Positions 1 to 13,168 of a stretch of 64,000 nt of DNA are shown one piece after another. Both the position numbers and the translations under genes were made by a program. Under the pieces are notes generated by a model. It had not been told where the DNA came from. It worked only from the letters and a program-made list of their open reading frames with translations, and searched no databases. The stretch's first letter is position 1. Every line of letters starts with the position of its first letter. The stretch is from Unio delphinus (Eukaryota; Mollusca; Bivalvia; Unionida; Unionidae). The stretch lies in contig JAQISU010000025.1 in the NCBI GenBank assembly GCA_029339505.1, forward strand, positions 2,889,501-2,953,500, in the 5' to 3' direction.

Positions 1-2470
1 TGTTGAACTAACTTGCATCCAAATAAATTCCTGCCTTTTAATTTTCAAATTGCTTTATCAATTTTCTTAAATGAAAAACCATTTAAACTATGAAACCTGT
101 CAGGAAAAGTGTGTCAAGAAAGATGAATAATAAAGATGGATCAAGAAAGTTAATTATGTTATTTGGTTAGATACATGCTCAATGTTTCTTTTTACCCTCA
201 TTTGCGCTTCAGAGACCCACACATTTTTAATTTGACCCCCAGTTTTGATACCGAAGTTTGTTTTTTACTCAGTCTGACCCCCCCAGTTTTGACATCATGG
301 AGATTTTTGACACTCAGTATTGCACCCTTAAAGGGATACATTGCATGATGCTAATGGGATACATTGCATGATGCTAATGGGATATATTGTATGATGCTAA
401 TGGGATACATTGTATGATGCTAATGGGATACATTGTATGATGCTAATAGGATACATTGCATGATGCTGATGGGAAACATTGCATGATGCTAATAGGATAC
501 ATTGCATGATGCTGAACTCGATACATTGCATGATGCTAATGGGATACATTGCATGATGCTGATGGGATAAATTGCTTGATGCTAATGGGATACATTGCAT
601 GATGCTGATGGGATACATTGCATGATGTTAATGGGATACATTGCATGATGCTGATGGGATACATTGTATGATGCTAATGGGATACATCGTATGATGCTAA
701 TAGGATACATTGCATGATGCTGATGGGATACATTGCATGATGCTAATGGGATACATTGCATGATGCTAATGGGTTACATTGCTTGATGCTGATGGGATAC
801 ATTGTATGATGCTAATGGGATACATTGTATGATGCTAATGGGATACATTGCATGATGCTAATGGGATACATTGCATGATGCTAATAGGATACAGTGCATG
901 ATGCTAATGGGATACATTGCATGATGCTAATGGAATATATTGCATGATGCTATTGGGATACATTGCATGATGCTGATGGGATACATTGCATGATGCTAAT
1001 GAGATACATTGCATGATGCTGATGGGATACATTGTATGATGCTAATGGGATACATTGCGTGATGCTGATGGGATACATTGCTTTGCATGATGCTAATATG
1101 ATACATTGCATGATGCTAATGGGATACATTGCATGATGCTGATGGGATACATTGCATGATGCTAATAGGATACATTGCATGATGCTAATAGGATACATTG
1201 CATGATGCTGATGGGATACATTGCATGATGCTAATAGGATACATTGCATGATGCTAATAGGATACATTGCATGATGCTAATAGGATACATTGCATGATGC
1301 TGATGGGATACATTGCATGATGCTAATAGGATACATTGCATGATGCTAATAGGATACATTGCATGATGCTGATGGGATATATTGCATGATGCTAATGGGA
1401 TACATTGCATGATGCTGATGGGATACATTGTATGATGCTAATGGGATACATTGCATGATGCTAATGGGATATATTGTATGATGCTAATGGGATACATTAC
1501 ATGATGCTGATGTGTTTTGTCCAAGTTGTTTCTTTGTACAAGTTGTAAAATAATTTACTTGAAAATGTTTGCACAGTTAGTATTAAAACGCATCTTAAAT
1601 GTTGCTTTGGTGTTACTGGTACTGAAAAATGTATATTGGTTAAAGAAAGTTCAGTGCAAACATCTGTTAAAGAATGATCACTTCCAACATCTGGTTATAA
1701 TATATTTTGTTGATGAACCATGATTCTAACAACTCATTTAGTATTGAATTAAGATACAATTTTTATATCTGAAGTTAGGACCAATACATACTAATTATAT
1801 TTTTCATACTAAATAAACCTACTGGTACTTACATTTCATCTTTGCTCAACTTTTTAGTTATACTACTGTATATATTAATTTCTAACATTCACTTTTATTT
1901 AGTCAATGTGTAATCTCAGTTACCACCTTGTTGCATGCCTTTACTCTTGTATTCTCTATTGACACTTTTGTAAAATACCCACCTTATTCTTGTTTAATGA
2001 TATTGAAATAGTGAGAAACACCATCCTTTGTTGTTTCTCACATGACTTGTTTGAGAGACTTTGGTTGAACAAGACTTAGAAAAGTGGGTAGTTTCTCTGA
2101 CCAGGGGACCAAAGAAACTTTCAGCCTGGCTAACTGACAGTGGTCATTGAACCTCCAGTGTGAATTATAACCTGCATTGACCTTGCCCAATACTGAGCCT
2201 GTGAATCCAGGACATTGAACTCTTCAACAGCTTCTTTTTACCATGCATGCTGCTGTAAAAGTAAATGGATAACTGGGTTTGCAATGTCTTCTTGTTAGGG
2301 ATGGCAGTGATATATGATGTGATAAATGATCCACCATTTGTTATGGTATTTTGGTTATTGTTAACTTGGAGATGATAAGTAATGGTGTTTATAGCTTTGT
2401 TTAAGCATACAATAAAATATAATATGAAATTAATGGATGAAATAGCAAAGATATAGAATAACATAAGCTC
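1..2470 (+). repeat. Diverged large duplication, copy A
   Basis: Several blocks in this interval recur in the same order at about 4830-6310. Examples are GATGGATCAAGAAAGTTA (137-154), TTAGATACATGCT (166-178), TTGCACAGTTAGTATTAAAA (1569-1588), TTACTGGTACTGAAAA (1613-1628) and TTTACCATGCATG (2237-2249). Copy A is interrupted by a 23-bp minisatellite that copy B lacks. It may be a segmental duplication or two copies of an unclassified long interspersed repeat. No gene is seen in it. Confidence 0.7.
333..1512. repeat. 23-bp minisatellite, about 51 units
   Basis: Tandem copies of a 23-bp unit, GGGATACATTGCATGATGCT plus AAT, occupy the interval with a few recurrent variants (AAT/GAT in GCTAAT/GCTGAT, GGG/AGG, GCAT/GTAT). 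One unit has a six-base insertion (near 1081-1086). On the minus strand the unit reads open over three-unit cycles, producing artefactual Met/Ile/His-rich peptides of 65-105 residues. These are not genes. Confidence 0.97.
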
Positions 2471-4829
2471 CTACATGTAAAATACAAGTTTAATCAGTTA
2501 CATAAAAAAATGAAATTGAACATGACATTTGAATGATACGCTTTCTCTTTGAAATTCATCTACAAGTAAAGAATTTATGCAAAATGCAATTAGCTCTTCT
2601 GTTATACCATGGTATAAAATAAATTTTCATTATATAAATAAGTGGTCAAACTGAAATTGTTGGCATTTCAGCATAACCTGGCTGCTTCTGTTCTTTTCCA
2701 GATCACTGTTAGTGACAGGTCGACAATGTTTACGGTACTTGCAGTTACTGCATCAGTAGCACATTGGGATCTTTAGGTTGCAAGTTGCAGTCTTTTTTGT
2801 TGATGATAAGATAAGTCTTAAGCATCTGCAAAAATTGCACATGCTAGATTCACAATCTCATGGTTTAAGAATGTTCAAAATAACCCTTGATTTTGTCTTT
2901 GTCTTTGCAATATAATTTGTATCCTCTTGATGTCCTTTTGTGGGTCAAATTGTCAATGGCACATAAATGCTTGATTATACAAGGCCTCATAGGGTGGTGA
3001 CATCAAATTTGACTGGTTTACAAACAATATCAGTTTTATATGGCAATGGGCCGTGTATGGAGCAGAAACAAGAACTGGACTGTTACATAAAAGGAGGCAA
3101 AAAATGTGAGAATAAAGAACAGTCCTGTATACCCACATTATTTCAGTCATTGCTTAAATGGGATTCTGTTTGCTTTTTGGTATGCTTGATTTTTTTAAAA
3201 AAATGGGTTTGCCACTACATGTATTTTAATTGTGTATTTATGCAAGTTTGCAGCTTATCTGGTTCTGTGGTATGAATTTAAAATGAATAAATTCGATACA
3301 TTATTACAAACGGCAGTAAACATGTTGTATTTGACTGAGAGGATACTTTAAGCTTTTCTGAGATTTGCTCACTTTTCCATGAAGCTGTATATTTCTTTCC
3401 ATATGTCTCAACTTTCCAGACACCTATCCTTTGGATAATTTATTTAATAAGAGAAATTACTCTGTTAATTTCCATAAAATTTCCCTTTTGATAGAAAACT
3501 TGAGCTGACAAATTTTGCATGGAAATTACTTAATTTATTAGTCGAAGGAATAAAACAGGTTTCTGCATAACAGCTGCCTTGTGTCTTACATGCTTTTTTG
3601 GCTTTCAAGAATTTCAAAACCTGTAAAAGAGTCTAATATAATTGGTGATTATAAACAAAGCCAAAATAGAAATCGTACATATATTTCTGCATATATCTTA
3701 AAACCCACCATATCACAATGGTAAGAGAGATGTCATCTAGTTAAAAGCCTCCATGATACACTGTATCTTGACACCAACTGGTGGAGTTATTTACTGTTTA
3801 TTATCCCTGCAAGCATTCTCTAAAGAGATTCAGAGACTCCATTTTATCCAAATCATTATCTATTATAAGCAGTTTGCTTACCTTTTGACACTAAGGAAAA
3901 CATACCTATTATATTTAATTATAAACATTTTCTAATTCTATTGAAGATAATTTATGATACATGATGTCAAATCGAATTTGAGATAATGTTAACAGTGCCC
4001 TCAATTTTTGTTATTATCTTTAATGCTGTGTTTTCAGAATCTACACGTTCATGTCTTTTTTTCTTTTGTAATTCACACAGTATGCTTTTGAATGAGCATA
4101 AGAAAGTCAGTGATGTTGTCCTCCATGCAATGAAAAGAACAAAAAAAATTAAAAAAATGTATTAACAAACTTGCATTATTACCTGTCAGAGATGAAACGT
4201 CACAAAAGCTCAGATAGTTATCGCATGCACAAGCTGGTATTAATAGTATTCTGAAATCAAATCACAGAATTATATGGAGCTTATAGAAACCTGAGAAAGC
4301 ATCAATGATGACAATTGCTACGTAAGCATGAAAAGCAAAAATTATTGCTTTAAAACAGCAAATAATTAAGATTTTTTTTATTTTATTTTAATTTAATATT
4401 CTTGTTATCAAAGTAGCCTCTTTTCTTATATCACAAATTGTCACACAATGTAATCCTTTAATATGTACACAATTTGGGGACAAATGCTCATATATAACAA
4501 CTGACAGAAGACAATAAACAATTGTACACATGTACAAGTAAATCATATGGTAGAACCATAGACTATTCCATTGTTTTGAATCGCATAAAATAAAAATCAG
4601 TGATAGGAAGAAAAACTTGTGAATTATTTCATACAGCTAAGTATCATTTATTTTTCTTTTACCTCCTGTCTTCCATTCCTTGCATTGTTCAGATTAGTTG
4701 TTTAAAATTAACAATAGTCTTGCTTGGAATTACATGTGTTTACAAACATGTAATTGGACCTCTTTAGACAGTGAGACCTAAACAGTGCGATCTTTTGGCT
4801 TTCTTTTTCTTAGAACTACCTCTTATCAA
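2471..4829. other. No gene recognised
   Basis: AT-rich sequence with stop codons throughout all frames. The longest frames (about 100 codons near 2967-3275 in both directions) lack recognisable motifs. There are no tandem repeats or inverted termini that I can see. Confidence 0.6.
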
Positions 4830-6310
4830 AATTAATGTCTGCCTTTATATCTCTCAATTAACAATATCAATTGCTTTCAGTGAAGAATCTGGTAAATTAC
4901 GGAAACCGTCATGAAAGTGTGGAGACACGAGATTAAAAATGATGGATCAATAAAGTTATTTATGACAAATCTGTGTTCATGTGTTTAGATACATGCTGCT
5001 GGTTGTTTTTATCCAGGATGTTTCCTTGTTCAAGTTGTCAGATAATTTACTTTAATGTTTGCACAGTTAGTATTAAAACACATCTTGAGCATTTCTTTGG
5101 GGTTACTGGTACTAAAATAAGTATGTTGGTTAAAGAAAGGTCAATGTAAACATCTGGGTCTATTATATGTGATTTATGAACAATGAATTTTAAATATTTA
5201 GATACCTTAACTCGTTTGACGTTGAAGTATGACAAGAATTTGAAATCTGATGTTAAAACCAACATGCCCTACTCTCTAGTTATATTTTTCAGACTAAATA
5301 GACATAGACAACCTCTCTCTGTTTGCCAAAATGGTTAGAGCATCCACCTTGGATGTAGGAAGTTTCAGGTTCAAATCCTTACCAAGTCATACCAGACTTA
5401 TAACATTTTTGTAGCATTTTCCTCATTTGGTGCTCAGCATTAAAAGGTTAGTGTTAAGGCTGCATGGCCTGGTATCGTGATAATGTGACTGGTGAGACTT
5501 GATGTTACATGTATGTGACTTGATGTCCAGTGCTAGACAATACTGTAAACTGGCACAGTGCCTACATTAATGTGGTGATATGATTGAAAAGTTATTAAAA
5601 CTACTTTAAAAATACACTCACACAGTGAGAGACACAGACACACACTTATATTTCGTTTTTTCCCTCCTCATTATTTATTCCATTTCTTCTGTTCACCTCG
5701 TTTTACAACATGTTACATGCGTTTACTCTTGCATCCTGTTTTGATGTTTTTTTTAATCAAATACCAACCTTATTCTTAATAATATTCTTTTAACCTTACA
5801 ATAATTTTAACATGAATGCTTGCAGAAAGTATGTATTAAACCAATTTTGAAATAGCGAGAATCATCCTTCATTGTTTCTTCTCACAATAGTTGTTTGAGA
5901 GTCTATAGTTTGCTTGGTTGAGTCAGGTGTGACAATTTATCTGACCAGGGGACTGATGAATCACACAACAGCTTTCAGCCTGGCAGACAGTGGTCACTGA
6001 CCCCAACATTATGTATTATATAGTCTGCAGCCTTGCTGACAGTGGTCATTGAACCCATAGTGTAAATTATAGTCTGCAGTGACCTTGCCCTTTACTGAGC
6101 TTGTGGATCCTGGACATTGAACTCCCCAACAGCTTGGTTTTACCATGCATGTTCCTTTAAAGGTAAATAGATAAATGGATTTGTAATGACTTCCATACAG
6201 TAGAGTTATGCTTTGCATTTCTTGTCCTTTTGTTATGAAACTTACATAGAATATACCCTGAACTAGACTCAGATTTGCCCACATATTGTACAAGACGTAC
6301 AATACAAAAA
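4830..6310 (+). repeat. Diverged large duplication, copy B
   Basis: Colinear with 1-2470: GATGGATCAATAAAGTTA (4941-4958), TTAGATACATGCT (4986-4998), TTGCACAGTTAGTATTAAAA (5058-5077), TTACTGGTACTAAAAT (5102-5117), then the CTGACCAGGGGAC block (5941-5953) and TTTACCATGCATG (6139-6151). It lacks the 23-bp minisatellite but carries a SINE insertion (5313-5615) that copy A lacks. Both indels therefore post-date the duplication, or were lost from one copy. Confidence 0.7.
5313..5615 (+). mobile_element. tRNA-derived SINE family 1, old diverged copy
   Basis: The tRNA-like head has ATGGTTAGAGCATCC (A box region) and CAGGTTCAAATCC (B box). It is followed by the family body GCTCAGCATTAAAAGGTTAG and GGTATCGTGATAATGTGACT. 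It is clearly the same family as the young copies at 38870 and 40588 but with many substitutions. Confidence 0.8.
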
Positions 6311-6601
6311 TCTCGGATCTTAAAAAGCAGGTCTGACTTTACATTAATTGCATTTTATTTTATGCTCCTTTTAAAGGATTTTTAACATGTTTATATATTT
6401 TATGGTGCAGGGACATCTGTTTATGCTTGTTATAATTGTTTACATACAATCAGAGAAGTGACACTAATGGTTTGAAATTTGAAGATCAATGATTGGTTTG
6501 TTAAACTGTCATTTTTGGATACTTGGTCACATTGATGGGAAGTCAGACAATTTACTTTCACATCACATTTTACTTTCACTGACCAATTCCAGTCCAACAT
6601 A

Positions 6602-7745
6602 CAGTGGAACCCTGCTAAAATGTGATAATTGTGGTCCAAAAAATTGGATCGTTTTAATAGTGGGGTTGCGTTAGTGCAGGCTTTTACAGCATTTAAATTA
6701 TTTTCAGCCAACACCACATTGGCATTTAAACGTGTACTCATGTCTAATGTAAAAAAATCGGGGTATTATCAGACGAATATTAAATGGAATGCAGTAATAA
6801 GACTTATTCAACATTATGGAAGGAAAATATATAATATCGGTTATTACTTTTCGTTAAATAGTTTTACTAATTTTTATTGTTTTTTTCCCCCGAAAAAACA
6901 CATTGATCGATAATAACCTGACTGACATTATATCGTGCTGTCATGGCATGCAGTTCATCCATATTGCATGTAATTACATTTAAAAATTGCACCAATTTAA
7001 AATATTCAATAATTTTGTTGAAGAAGATCGTTGTGTCTGAATTCAATGTCCAATATATATATAATGAAAAGAGTATTAACACCGTTTACTTAATTTCTGA
7101 TATAGTACTACTGTGGCATGCAGCTAATCCATTATCCATGTAATTCCTTTGAAAAATTGCAAACATATTTAAACTATTCAATATCTTTTGTCTGAGATCA
7201 TTATGGGTCTGAATTGAAAGGGAAAAATTAACAGAAAATTAGGTTAGAAAGACGAATCACGTGTACGTTACATTCCAGGGTCTATGAACATTGTCTATAG
7301 AAATTTTAAACTTGATTTTCCATAATGGTAAAATATTTTTTATATATACAAAAAATAGGAAATTTATAATGAGTTCATAGGCTAACACCATGCACATAAA
7401 ATCTGAGAACTATATGCAGTGAGTCTGTAATGTTCACGAACCACTGATATAAAGTTTTTTAAGCTGTATTCGTGTACAATTTCATATCTTTTCAATTAAC
7501 AGCTAACAAAGCCGACATTATTTACTAGTCAAATGATTCCTTCAAATAACACCGCCAAACCCAGAAAACAGGTTGGTGGCTTTCGTTTTTTTTATGTTTA
7601 TTAAATTGTGAGAATCGACTATCAACCACCGCGTCTGCTGCTTGTTTGTGAATGCAGTTAAAGAACACATGTCAGCTATTGTTCGAGCAACGATTGTATT
7701 CAGAATTAATTGAAGGCAATCACAAAAATGATTTATTGGCTTTAC
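6602..7745 (+). mobile_element. TA-target DNA element (pogo/Tigger-like), 3'-truncated copy
   Basis: It begins with CAGTGGAACCCTGCTAAAAT immediately after a TA dinucleotide and is colinear with the full-length copy at 35483-37344. The right terminus is missing; similarity stops near the segment ACGATTGTATTCAGAATTAA (7690-7709). There is no transposase frame. An internal module (about 6915-7080 and 7095-7215, containing GTCATGGCATGCAGTTCATC) is repeated twice, as in the other copy. Confidence 0.82.
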
Positions 7746-7787
7746 TCTTGGATCAATAATAAGTAATGTTTCTGATAATCTTTATAA

Positions 7788-7955
7788 TCATTTTTCGGCA
7801 CATGATAGGCTACCCATGACAGCCAGTATAACTGTGGATGAAGAACATGGAAAACCCCGTTAAGAACCATTGACCCATGAGAAGCTACTGGCAGCTTTCT
7901 CACATGCACACATTGGCTAATAGCCTGAGACTCAAAACCAGGCAGAGGTGAGATG
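7788..7955 (-). mobile_element. tRNA-Ser/Leu-like SINE family 2, partial
   Basis: The strand assignment follows the tRNA-like head of full copies (see 39605-39862). The interval contains TTTTTCGGCACATGATAGG, GCCAGTATAACTGTGGATGA and AGAAGCTACTGGCAGCTTTC, blocks shared with the copies at 12911 and 39605. The tRNA-like A box end is missing. Confidence 0.75.
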
Positions 7956-8865
7956 AATTTTTGTAAATTTTATACTTTTTAACCCTTGAGCCTCATTGTA
8001 ATTGGTGCATATCAACATGAAGATGGCCATAGTGGCAGTGATCTCCCACATCCTGTTATCTCAATTTCTCCAGAATGTTTGATTTGATATTTTCATTTTC
8101 ACTAAAAGACTTCTTGTGATATATATTTGGTCTTAAATATAATTTTTTATTATGGTCAGACCTTCGGGAGCTGCAGAATCTCAGTTGTTAAAGTCTTGGG
8201 CTCATAATTATCCAGTTGGATCCTTATGGTGCTTATTCGGTTTGTCCTTGTCTAATGCACTATGCTCCCATTTCCTCTGTATGATTGGCCAATAATTTGT
8301 TAAAAATTCAGCCTACAGCAGCAAAAACAAAAAATATTATGCTCCACTACTGGCAACCATCTTAAAAGATCTTAATACCACTATTTCTAACCAATGAGAT
8401 CAACTAGGCATTTACACAAAGGTTTTGTATATGTGGTTGGTTTTATATGAAGTTTTGCAGATTGGACATCTCATATAACCACTATAGCAGCCCATTTGAA
8501 AATCTCTTATGTTCTAAATCTTAAAAGAATGGTACCATTCATGTGGTGTTTTCACTACAACTTGTTATGGTAGCTGATTGAACGGAAATGATCAGATCTC
8601 AAAAATGGTTAATCATTGAAAACTCTTGCTGCTGCTTCTTGGAGGGTATTATTGATCATGAGCAAAGTGGGTTATGGTGGCCTATATTTCTCACATCACT
8701 AATTATATTTAATCTTTTTATTTAGGTCAGTTTCTCTGACATTGTTGTATTTGGCTCATACATTCACAGAAGGGTAAAGTTGGATTTCTTTTTTGTTGTT
8801 TTGCTTATTCATTTGGGACCCCACCATTTTCAACTCCCGGGCCCCAATTTAACATACCATGTGTA
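7956..8865. other. Decayed low-copy repeats, no gene
   Basis: The interval holds weak repeats of a phrase about cattle-track length such as GCAGCCCATTTGAAAATCTC (8488-8507). Similar phrases occur near 12075, 14290, 15650 and 15920. They look like ancient tandem or dispersed copies of about 150-200 bp, now too diverged to delimit. A tRNA-like stretch near 8165-8235 is too weak to call. Confidence 0.45.
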
Positions 8866-9110
8866 AAGGTTCACCTATCTGTGTGCAGTTCAGACTGGTG
8901 TTTCTTAAATCACAGGCCAAAAAGTATAAAATCCAATTCCGACAATGGGCAAATTTTGGTGGAAAAAAAATTGGTCTCAAATATTGTTTTCCTCCTTGCA
9001 TTTTGTAATATGAGTTGAAAGTCAGATTATTTGGTATCATTGCATAGCTACATCTGTCTGCTTTATTTTAATATCACCTACTATGGTGTTTCTTAAATGA
9101 CATTCACACT
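8866..9110. repeat. Dispersed repeat D, copy 1
   Basis: The interval matches 42108-42318 and 42783-42850: CCTATCTGTGTGCAGTTCAG, then TTCCGACAATGGGCAAATTT and TGGTGGAAAAAAAATTGG. In the second copy the similarity is broken by a 464-bp TA-flanked MITE. Function and class are unknown. Confidence 0.7.
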
Positions 9111-10769
9111 GTAACAGAGCTCTGAAGTATGGTACAGCCTCATCACGCCTACAGTATAGGGATTGGGGCGGAATAAATTAAGCATAGGTTTCTTTGCACT
9201 TCGCAGTTAAACTGAAAATATTGCTAATAAAACTGTCAGCAAGTCAAAAATTATATATTCTTTGCTGATCGATGCTTTTGGCATTGAAAAAAATTTGTTT
9301 TGTCCTGTAACAGAATTTGCAGCAACTCTGTCTGATGGGCTGGTGGGAATAATTTTTGATATTTGGGTTAGATGTACAAGTTAAACTTAGTGTTTTAGCT
9401 CGTCTTATAGTCCAATCTTGGATATAGTTATCTGCTTGTGAATTGCAGTTACATCATCATCTTCAGTTGTGTTATTTCTGTTTTTAAGAAACCTTTTTGT
9501 TTTAACATAAAATGAAACATCTGGATATAAAACCTTGCTAATAGGGGCGGACATTAGCAATGGTCCATTGTTCAAGAATGCCTGGTATGAATGTTTTCAT
9601 TGGCACCATTGAATCACAAATAATGGATCATGGTTCACAACTCCTTTGCATTTGTGTCAGGCATAATGGAACATGAACAAGTTTCACAAGGAAGCATTTT
9701 GGGATTTTTGCTCCAATGATAATTGGTTATTCACAAGGTAATTAGCTGTTGGTATGCAATTGTTTTTTCTTATATCCAAGTATTCATTGTTTCAGAAAAT
9801 TCATGTCAGAAAAAAGTTTAGTGATTAGAATTAACAACAAATTTTGGAATTTAAAAGTTGCTTTTATTTTATTAAAAAATGTGCTGTTAATGAAGTCATT
9901 AGGTTTTCATTGTATATCGATTCATTCAAGTTTACTCATGCAGTAGCTATGCAAGTTTGTCATCTTGTAATAAAAAGTTTAGAATGAAAATAAAAAGGAA
10001 CCATCTTAGCAATACATTATGCAATGTATGCAAGCCATGGCACTTAAAACTCTTGCTGGACAAATATGCGTTATTATGTATTGAGCTAAAAGTCTCATTT
10101 AGCTTCTGCTAAATGAGTTTGGTATACCCCCTCCTTGAATTTACCTAAACCTGGTCATATCATTCATAGTTTTGGAACTATAATTTGATTAGATGGTAGG
10201 ATACATCATCATCAGTATGGTAATTATTAAGTGACATCATGGATATCTTCGTGTCTCTTGTACCCAATTCTCTCATTCACTGACCTTTCATAAAATTATA
10301 TCCTTTAAAGCTTACCAAAAAGTCCCACACAAACATAGCAATAAAAATATTCAAAAATTATATTTAGATTTTTTGCTTTCACAGCCTAGAGTAAAAAAGA
10401 TAAGAGTTTTATTTAAATATTGATATTTTAAGTTTTCAAACAAAAGCTGGTTTGTTTGCTTCCAAAATGTTAACTTGCTGAAATTCAGCACAGATAACAG
10501 ATGATATCTTGGGGAGAGGGGCTCTTACAACTGAATGCTTAAGTGATGGCAGGGAGTATGTCTAGATAAGATAAATGGGTGGATGGGTGGGCGGGGAGAA
10601 TGTCTAGATAAGATAAATGGGGGGTTGCTTGCAATACAATTTTGGCTAGAATGATTGCAAGGTCGATGTCCACATAAGATAAATATTATGTATGTGTTGG
10701 GGGAGGGGGCTCACAATAAACAGTGTAATTATAGCTTGAATCATTCCAAAAAGTATGTCTGGATATAAT
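9111..10769. other. No gene; short G-rich degenerate repeat near 10505-10700
   Basis: No coding signal. Between about 10505 and 10700 a phrase similar to ATGTCTAGATAAGATAAATG appears two to three times, each with a G-rich flank. This resembles a small decayed tandem repeat of about 55-110 bp. Confidence 0.5.
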
Positions 10770-11130
10770 ACATTATGACACGGTGAGAAATGTCTTTATA
10801 TCTTGATTATAATAAGTGAGGAATGTCATCGTTACTTGATTCACACAAGAGTCCTTTGGGAGACTATTTGGGTGCTTCAGACCTAGCCAACAGTGGCCAC
10901 TGAACCCATGGTGTGAATTATAGCCTGCACTAACCTTGATGAATGAATTGATAAACTTTGCCACCCAGGACCTTGACTCTCCACATCATGTACTTATAAG
11001 TTATCATGTATGTTCTTTTAAGAGTACATCATTATATAACTGAGTCATGCTCTATTCCATGCAGTATATTCATGCTTTGCTTTGGGTGGATTTTTGTTAT
11101 AAATTGATTTTGAGAATATAGATTGGGGGT
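10770..11130. repeat. Third, partial copy of the 2.1/6.0-kb duplication block
   Basis: Blocks such as CCAACAGTGGCCACTGAACC (10888-10907), GTGTGAATTATAGCCTGCA (10911-10929) and ATTCATGCTTTGCTTTGGGT follow the order seen at 2130-2300 and 5985-6240. The presence of three dispersed copies favours an unclassified interspersed repeat over a simple segmental duplication for this portion. Confidence 0.6.
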
Positions 11131-11378
11131 CTTAATTTTATCTTGTAGTTAAATGTGATTTTTATGCCACAGTAACAAAAGCTTGGAATAACAAATGACA
11201 TTGAATAGTTTTAAGTGACACACATGATTATTGTGAACTCCCAGTATTAATATTTTGTAAAAGCTTGCTTTATGTTTCTATTTTTACATCCTCCACATAA
11301 TTTTGGGATGGGGTTGTGGGGTTAGATAGGAATTGTCAATTGTGAGTCCATCTGCTACAGACAATCTTACAAATGCCC

Positions 11379-11615
11379 CAAGTGGTCTAAAGTGTTCTCC
11401 TTTATGGGTCACTGCCATCTCATCTCTGTCTACATGGGTTTGAGTCTCAGATTCGGCAAATGTGTGTATGTGAGAAAGCTTGTCAGTAGCTTCTCATTGG
11501 TTGGTGATTCTTACCTGGGTTTTCCCGGGTTGTTCCTCCACCATTAATACTAGGCGCCATGTATCATGTGCTGAAAAATGGCGTTAAACTGTACTACAAC
11601 AACAAAAACAACAAC
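11379..11615 (+). mobile_element. tRNA-Ser/Leu-like SINE family 2
   Basis: The A-box region AAGTGGTCTAAAGTG and B-box TGGGTTTGAGTCTCAG are followed by the body GTGAGAAAGCTTGTCAGTAG and GGTTTTCCCGGGTTGTTCCT. The end is GCTGAAAAATGGCGTTAAAC with an (ACAACA) tail. The variable-arm-like spacing resembles a class II tRNA (Ser or Leu). Confidence 0.83.
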
Positions 11616-12910
11616 TGCTACTAGTTTCACAGCATTTATCGATTGCCACAAAATTTTAAAAATGTATGTAGTCATCACAAGTTTATTTCTATACCGGTCA
11701 TAGATGTGAAGAGTCTTTGAGATTGACTGTTCCTGAACTGGTCATCTAAGACACGAAGATCATATGAGTTTGCTCTAATGTCTGTACTGGATGGTCTATT
11801 GTCCATTGTCAGTACCGGTAATCACTTTGTCCAGCAGCACAAGTTTTTTTTCTTCTAAGTTGTTCAGAGGATTACTAGGAAACTTTATTCACATATTCAT
11901 TCCATCGGTCCCAAGTAAAATGGTACCATTTATACACTCAGTGTCTTGCAATTTTTGTTTGTTGCTATTTTATCAGAATAGATGGTCATATAATGGTCTT
12001 TCACTTAAAGACTTCTTAAAAGTCTAGTTGGTCTTTAATGAACAATGTGCTGATCTGACATCCAATATGGCCTCCACAGCAGCCCTCTTGCAAACCTTGT
12101 CATTGCTACTTATTCTAAGATGGCTTTTGATATTGGTGTTGCACTTTCACCAGAAGACATCATATGATATCTAGTGGGTCCTATGTGGAAATAATATCAA
12201 TTTCATATCCAATATGGCCTCATTGAACATTATAGTTACTGCTGCACATTGGCAAAGTTATAGCAACATGGAAGAATATTATTGTTTTGTTGAACGTGAA
12301 TGAAGTTGTGTTGGTCCTAAATGTAAATGGTGCCAAACTGATATCAGATATATTAATTGCAGATGCTAATATGAAAATCTTGTCATTGCTAAAGAACATC
12401 CAAGAAGAAAGTTATGGTCTTCTCATGAATTCCTGGAAATTCTTTGCATACAGTCAATCTCTTTGAGCGACTCCTGTTATTAGAGTTGTTTCCCTTTTAA
12501 ACTTATAGCATGACAAAGCATATGCTGTGAAAGCAGCTTGCATAATATTTCAGTATATCACAATAAAATTTGCAAGTTATGGTCATTGTTTGAAGATGTT
12601 CCTGTCAACAACTTTCTGTATTCTTGCAACACCTGACAAAAGTTTTCTGAACAACTCTAAATAAATTTGCCAGTGAATTTCTCTGAAACTTAGTGCCTGT
12701 TATAGTTTTTTGATTAGAAGATTGCACACATACGGGTCAGTCTATACTTGCACTAATTTTTGAAGAGCAACAAACTTATTGTACTTTATACTCTTCTCCA
12801 TAATTGCGGTAGGACTGAAATGAGGAAGCAGCAGGCCCGATGTACATATGTGAACAAATTGATCACTAGGTATTGCGTTAAGACTGTAGGGCAAGTTTTA
12901 TTTTATGTTG
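11616..12910. other. No gene; decayed repeat phrases 12055-12440
   Basis: No supported coding frame. Phrases such as CCAATATGGCCTCCACAGCA (12062-12081) and CCAATATGGCCTCATTGAAC (12210-12229) recur about 148 bp apart and echo sequence near 8490, 14290 and 15650. This suggests an ancient tandem repeat. Confidence 0.45.
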
Positions 12911-13168
12911 TACCATTACCATTGTTGTTGTAATGTTAAATTTAACACCATTTTTCAGCACACGAAAGGCCATACTTGGCAGTCAGTAATAATGGTGGAG
13001 GAAGAACCCGGGAAAACCCTCGGAAAGAACCAGTAACCCACGAGAAGTTACTGGCAAGCTTTCTCACATAACCATATTGTCCGTATCCGAGACTCAAACC
13101 CACTCAGAAGGAGGTGAGATGGCAGTGCTCCATAATGGAGAGCATTTAAATTTAGACCATTTGGGATA
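12911..13168 (-). mobile_element. tRNA-Ser/Leu-like SINE family 2, near full-length
   Basis: Read on the minus strand it has the tRNA-like head (B box GGGTTTGAGTCTCGG, from 13083-13102), the body with GTGAGAAAGCTTGCCAGTAA, and the tail GCTGAAAAATGGTGTTAAAT. The + strand copy shows the distinctive block AACCCGGGAAAACCC (13005-13019). Confidence 0.83.

Noticed and set aside
397..1428. Minus-strand frames of 65-105 codons rich in Met, Ile, Ser and His
   Set aside because: They are translations of the 23-bp minisatellite, repeating every 69 bp. No splice or start context supports coding.
8165..8235. Possible tRNA-derived SINE head
   Set aside because: Box-like matches are too weak and no second copy is visible.
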